In this document: in pieces, positions 59,304 to 64,000 of the stretch
Layout of the letters: each line of letters begins with the position of its first letter
How positions within the stretch are numbered: the stretch's first letter is position 1
Source: Castanea sativa
Taxonomy: Eukaryota > Streptophyta > Magnoliopsida > Fagales > Fagaceae
Length of the DNA stretch: 64,000 nt
Direction of reading: 5' to 3'
NCBI RefSeq assembly: GCF_040712315.1
Contig: NC_134023.1
Location: forward strand, 69,166,757-69,230,756
Notes under the pieces: generated by a model
Seen by the model: the letters and a program-made list of their open reading frames with translations, nothing else
What the model was told of the DNA's origin: nothing
Databases searched by the model: none
Program-made: the position numbers and the translations under genes

Positions 59304-60054
59304 TGTAAGTGCACAATTGCACCTGGACCCAAGAACAGTTATGGGCTCAGGCCCAATGAGCCTTAAACAATATGAATTTATAGAGTGTGGGATTGAAACC
59401 CAGGTTAGAAGTATGTGAGGATTAAATGACAAGCCAAAGACTAGTAATACTTGGAAACAACAAGGAACGTTATGAATCAACCTCCTCGGACATAAGCCAA
59501 GGGTTGTTCTTATATTATTTCTCTCTTTTTGTTTCTGTTTCTTTTAGATTACAAAAGAGTCCGTCCCCCTTTCTGTTCCAGGTTCCTCCTTAAATACTCC
59601 TCTTTTTAATACTTTGTACACGTGTTGCCCCAACTCCTCCCTTAGCCTAGATATTTATTTTCTCAGTGCCTTTGAATAGTAACCAGAAGTTTCCCTTCCA
59701 CTGTTCAAATGTCACTTCCCCATTAATGCGGCCAGGGTGGTTGGTGCAGGGTCTTTAATGTGGAGGTAGCAGCCTTTATCTTTGATATTTCTCCAACATC
59801 AGTGCTTATAGGACATTCAAGAGTTCATTCCCTCTAACCATTGGTCTTGACCGTGTCATTCCCTAACCTTTACCATGAAGTCCCGGGTTCTCCGGTGTCA
59901 GTCCGAGGGGAAAAACATCCTCGGCTGGACGCTCGGATCCTCGGCGTATGGGCCGACCCGTAGTACTAACAAGTCCTAAACCCAAGAGCAGGTCGGCCTT
60001 CCTTATCATGACCCAACGGCCCATATTCCCATCAAGATCTTTTTACTCCCCACA
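59304..60054 (-). mobile_element. Solo LTR of the Tat family, reverse orientation
   Basis: 751 bp, read on the - strand as TGTGGGGAGTAAAAAG...GCACTTACA. A perfect AGGGG duplication lies at 59299-59303 and 60055-60059. Copy 1 (near 37995) reads gtttaggggttaggcc with one AGGGG and no insert. A solo LTR arises by recombination between the two LTRs of a complete element. Confidence 0.95.
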
Positions 60055-60344
60055 AGGGGTTAGGCCAAAGTTTTGTACATTTTTAACCCATAAAATTTTC
60101 CTCCAAATCTAGTTGGAATTCCAACTCATTTTCCAACTCATTTTATGAAGTATATATATTAAAAAATATAATTCATAAAATTATTTAAATAAATCAAAAA
60201 ATTATTTAATAAATCATTTAACTAAAAAGAATACATACAGGGAGACAAAACAAAAGACTTTGGCTAGACACAGTATTTTGTCTTCGCACTGTGGCCTCTT
60301 GGTAGCGCATTTGCCACCTGATAAGCAGTCCAGCTTCACTTCCA

Positions 60345-60545
60345 CTAAATGCATAGAGTACAGTATAGTGTCAGGCCTTGGGAAAAGAAAAAAATTGTCT
60401 TAGTTGCACAACAATTTCATCATTCATTTTTCTTTAAAAAAAAAAAAAAAATTCTTCATCCACTTTATCATAATTTTTGCCAAGCCTAGTGTAAACATTA
60501 TCTGCATTTGAAGCTTTTCTTTTGTTGCTAATGTCCACAGTATGG
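60345..60545 (+). pseudogene. DnaJ intron relic, copy 2
   Basis: Same DnaJ first-intron match as 38264-38475, within duplication copy 2. Confidence 0.7.
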
Positions 60546-62065
60546 AGTCAGAACTTGGAGTTAGAGGGAGCAATTTTAGTAGTGCCAGTTCTTTACTATA
60601 TAAGTAATTAAGAGGGTTGGCTAGAGCCCCAAGTATATAAAAGACCCCAAAATTTTAACTAATTTGATTATTTTTTTTATTGTAATACCAACTATTAGCC
60701 AATAAATAAAATAATATTTTTATATCAAACAAAAAAAAAGGAGAGAAATAAATACTACATCCATAACATTTTCCACACCATTTTTATAATAATAAGTCAA
60801 AATAAAATTAGATTATTCTCAAATCCGCCACCATTCAAAATACGGCTATTGCATTAATTCACCAGCATCCCAATTATATACTGATATTAAACAATCCACT
60901 TCAGCATCAAAAAGGGGCCTGGCCCCGCCAAACCTTATGAAAAAAAAAGTAGTTTGTATATTTTCAGTCCAAAAAAATAATATTAGGTTCCTCAGCTTGG
61001 TCTCCTGCCCTTCAAAATTATAAATCCAGACACATGTAAATCATTAACTCACAATATAACAAATCTATATCTATATATATTTAAAAGCTGAAGCGTAGCA
61101 TTTACTGTTGTTACGCTCTTGTTGAGCCACATGTCAGCATCTATGTCATTATTGTTTTTACTAAATTATTTTATTTTCGTTATTTTTCTATTAGTCTTTT
61201 AATGATTCCAGAATTTTCACTTTGGCTTCCATAATATCCCCGACTTTTCCCGTCTCCGTTGTTTTCAACTTCTATAATTTTGAGTGCGTAGATCGCTATG
61301 TTCTTAAAACCATATGGTATGTCAAGCGTGTTTTATATATTAGAGTATTATGTGTTTTTATTTTTTATTTTATGTCTCTCTTACAATGAATTGTTGCCAA
61401 GAAAAATGGTTTCCTCTCTGTTTCTATGCTAAATGTAATCTTAATATTTGCAATTCAACGTTTCCACGCGTTTGTAATCTTAATATTTGCAATTCTATGC
61501 TAAATAGACCGCCACCATCCTACTAATTATATACTATTATAAAAAGTCCCACATTTGCTCTAATAATGCAAAGCGCGTCCCTTAAAGCTATTCCCAGATT
61601 CCAACAACAACCAACGCTTTTTCATTTCTAATTATTTTTTCCGATCTAATTTATTCACGTTTTCCACCTTACCTTCCACTTTTATCTGTTTATAAAATAG
61701 TCTGCATTCAACAAGCAAAAAAGTTACATTACATCGATCCACTAGTGTCTACTGTTTTTTTTCCTAAGTTTGCATTATTTGAGGAGACCTGGACTAAGAC
61801 TTCGCATCAATGGTGTCTTTCCACCCACTATCATGGTATCTTCTTTTTATTTTGCTAATATAAAATAAAAAAGTGGAAGAAGTTGAACCATTTTCTCTTG
61901 GTCAATAAGTAGTTTAATTGACTTAACCCTATTATATGTATTCTTTCGCCTTTAGTTTGGCCTTAACTCAAGAGAGGCTAACAACTTTAGCATCAATGGT
62001 GTTTTCCCAATTTTGTATCTAGTACTTTCTTGGAAAATATTTAGTGATGACTAACCCATACCATT

Positions 62066-62828
62066 GGCCAAAATGAGCAAGTGCCCTTTTCGCGCAAAAA
62101 AGTAGCATTCTGTCTCATTTCTCAAACTAATTAGGAAAATGTCCTTCTTTTGTAACTCGATTTTCTCAAAATAGAGTTTCAATGTAAAACACGATTTGTA
62201 GAAAATTGAGTATGTGGCGATCAAACTTAAAAATAAATAAAAAATTGCATGGAACTCGAGTTCATGGAGCTCGAGTTCCATAAAAAACGCCATTATAGTT
62301 ATTAAAAACGCCACTATAGGCCTCCATGAAATGTAGCTATAGGTAAAAATTTTTAAAAAATTGCATGGAACTCGAGTTCGGAGAGCTCGAGTTCCACAAA
62401 AAACGCCACTATAGGTATTTTAAAATGCCACTATAGGGCTCCTTATGGAGCGATCAGACTTAAGGAAAAAAACTTGCATGTTAAAACGCCACTATAGGGC
62501 TTTAAAACGCCACTACAGGACTCCTTATGGAGCGATCAAACTTAAGAAAAAAAACTTGCATGTTTTAAAACGTCACCATCGGGCTTTAAAACGCCACTAT
62601 ATGACATTAAAAAATCGCATGGAACTTGAGTTCATGGAGCTCGAGTTCCAAAATTTTTTTTTTAATTTTCAGTTTGCTATAACTCGATTGTCCAAAAATC
62701 GAGTTTTAAATTGAAACTCGATTTTGAGAAAATCGAATTTCAAAATAGGGACATTTCCCTAATTAATTGGGGAAAGGGGGCACAATGCTAGATATTTTGT
62801 GTGAAATGGGCATTTGCTCATTTTGGCC
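62066..62828. mobile_element. MULE-like element with internal palindromes, copy 2
   Basis: Duplicate of 39986-40830 with the same ends and flanking cccataccatt, about 80 bp shorter inside through loss of repeat units. It was carried along by the segmental duplication rather than by a new insertion. Confidence 0.75.
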
Positions 62829-63275
62829 CCCATACCATTGGTTTATGAGCTTTGCATTGTTTAAGAAAAACCTTAACCGAAGAAGGGGCCAAAGATTTTG
62901 GAGTCAATGTTTTTTTGTTATTTGTTCTTTTGATAGTTAAGGGTATGAGAGATTTTAACCTTGGATGTCTATATTGGAAATACTAAAAAGGTAGCAAATA
63001 GTTGAATTACAAGGCTCTTAGCATGTCAATTATGCTTTCTTATTTCATATCTAAGACACTATTTGAAAACATTTCATAGTAATTAATGATTAGCCTATAC
63101 CATTGATTCTATTAGCTTTACATTATTTGATGGGTAAAAGCCATTAGATGGGTATATTTTGAAGTTACAAAGAGATCAAGAAAAAGCCAATGAGCTCAAG
63201 CTCAAATGGCATAGGTACATGATGATATTAAAGAACCTTTAGAATAGAAATAATCAAATAATAAAATAACATTAA

Positions 63276-64000
63276 GGCAAAAACACTATTTTGGTTCCTA
63301 CATTTTGAGGTTACAGTCAATTTGGCCCCAATATTTTGGTAGCAATAAATTTGGTTCTTGTTATTTTCAACTTACAGTCAATTTAATCAATGTCGTTAAC
63401 CTACTAACGGAAAATAGTTATGTAGCAAATGGTGTGTACAGTTGGCACATTTTAAACTTACATGGCAACTAAATAATAATAATAAATTTGGATAGATATT
63501 AAAAAATTCCAACTCAACATTTAAATTTAAAAAAAAATAATAATTTCTCAATTTTAAAATCCATTCATTTTCTTGTCCTTTCTTGTCTTTTCTCGGAAAC
63601 CAAACACAAAGAAAATTTCTGTCATTTCCTTTTCTCTCACTTTCTTGGCAACCAAATAACAGCACTCAAATACTCTCTCTAAAAATCCACAAAAATTCCA
63701 AAAAAAAAAGAGTTAAGTGTCTCAGAAAATCCCAATACATCTTTTTATCTTTAACCTCAAGCTAAAATCTAAAACTCCTTTGTAAACCCATACCCCCATC
63801 AGTTCAGCCAGAAGGCCTCCCCTTTCTCTTGATTTCTCGATTTCTTCTTTTTTTCAATTAATCTCTATCTCTCTATCCTGGGTTCAATTAGATTGGCTTT
63901 CATGGAGATTAAATGGCAATTATGGACAGATCAATGATTGACACGGTGTTTTGGGCTCTCGAGGATTTGGAAGGATGTGGGTCTTAGGTTTTTAAGGATC
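63276..64000. mobile_element. MULE-like element, copy 2, cut by the window end
   Basis: Left end GGCAAAAACACTATTTTGG with preceding TAACATTAA, duplicate of 41278 onward. The right half lies outside the window. Confidence 0.75.

Larger units (their letters stand above)
57879..64000. repeat. Segmental duplication, copy 2 (runs off the window)
   Basis: Matches 36852-41997. Relative to copy 1 it has a 275-bp MITE (58256), a solo LTR (59304) and a shorter MULE interior (62066-62828 versus 39986-40830). Confidence 0.9.

Overview
The window is AT-rich plant nuclear DNA, probably from a woody dicot and plausibly Fagales. This is inferred from intron-containing LRR receptor-like protein (RLP) genes, a plant Tat-type Ty3/Gypsy element and many plant-style MITEs, hAT, MULE and LINE insertions. 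Nothing prokaryotic was seen. I found no convincing tRNA, rRNA or CRISPR feature.

The underlying layout is a decayed tandem array of one ancestral unit: a DnaJ/Hsp40 gene of the mitochondrial GFA2 type on the + strand, converging on an RLP gene on the - strand. Unit 1 holds the last exons of a DnaJ pseudogene (1-3471) and an RLP gene whose six exons join in frame to 1018 residues (7897-15934). That RLP is the only host gene in the window that looks intact. Unit 2 holds a second DnaJ copy (23065-29330) with no J domain, a hAT element inside an exon and a 4-nt deletion. It also holds an RLP copy (30207-34911) with every splice site intact but one in-frame TAA. Further units survive only as relics: RLP first exons at 37389-37637 and 58706-58942, an RLP promoter at 44095-44290, DnaJ intron pieces near 38264, 46429 and 60345, and a DnaJ last-exon piece at 47427. 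The spacers contain a degenerate repeat of about 150 bp tied to RLP upstream regions.

The right half is dominated by younger events. A block at 36852-41997 is repeated at 57879-64000. Only the second copy carries a solo LTR (with AGGGG target duplication) and a 275-bp MITE. Between the two blocks lies a 5'-truncated Tat-lineage retrotransposon (about 49150-57878). It has RT, two RNase H domains and integrase, a 151-bp tandem array with dimer-level higher-order structure, a three-exon antisense gene with in-frame splice junctions, and a 3' LTR.

Several DNA transposons are delimited by exact target duplications, and three are confirmed by unoccupied paralogous sites inside the same window. The most unusual are a Harbinger-like element (275-1475) carrying a very CpG-rich 31-32-bp minisatellite and a Pack-MULE-like element (19465-20646). 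All boundaries come from reading the sequence by eye; no alignment or database search was run.
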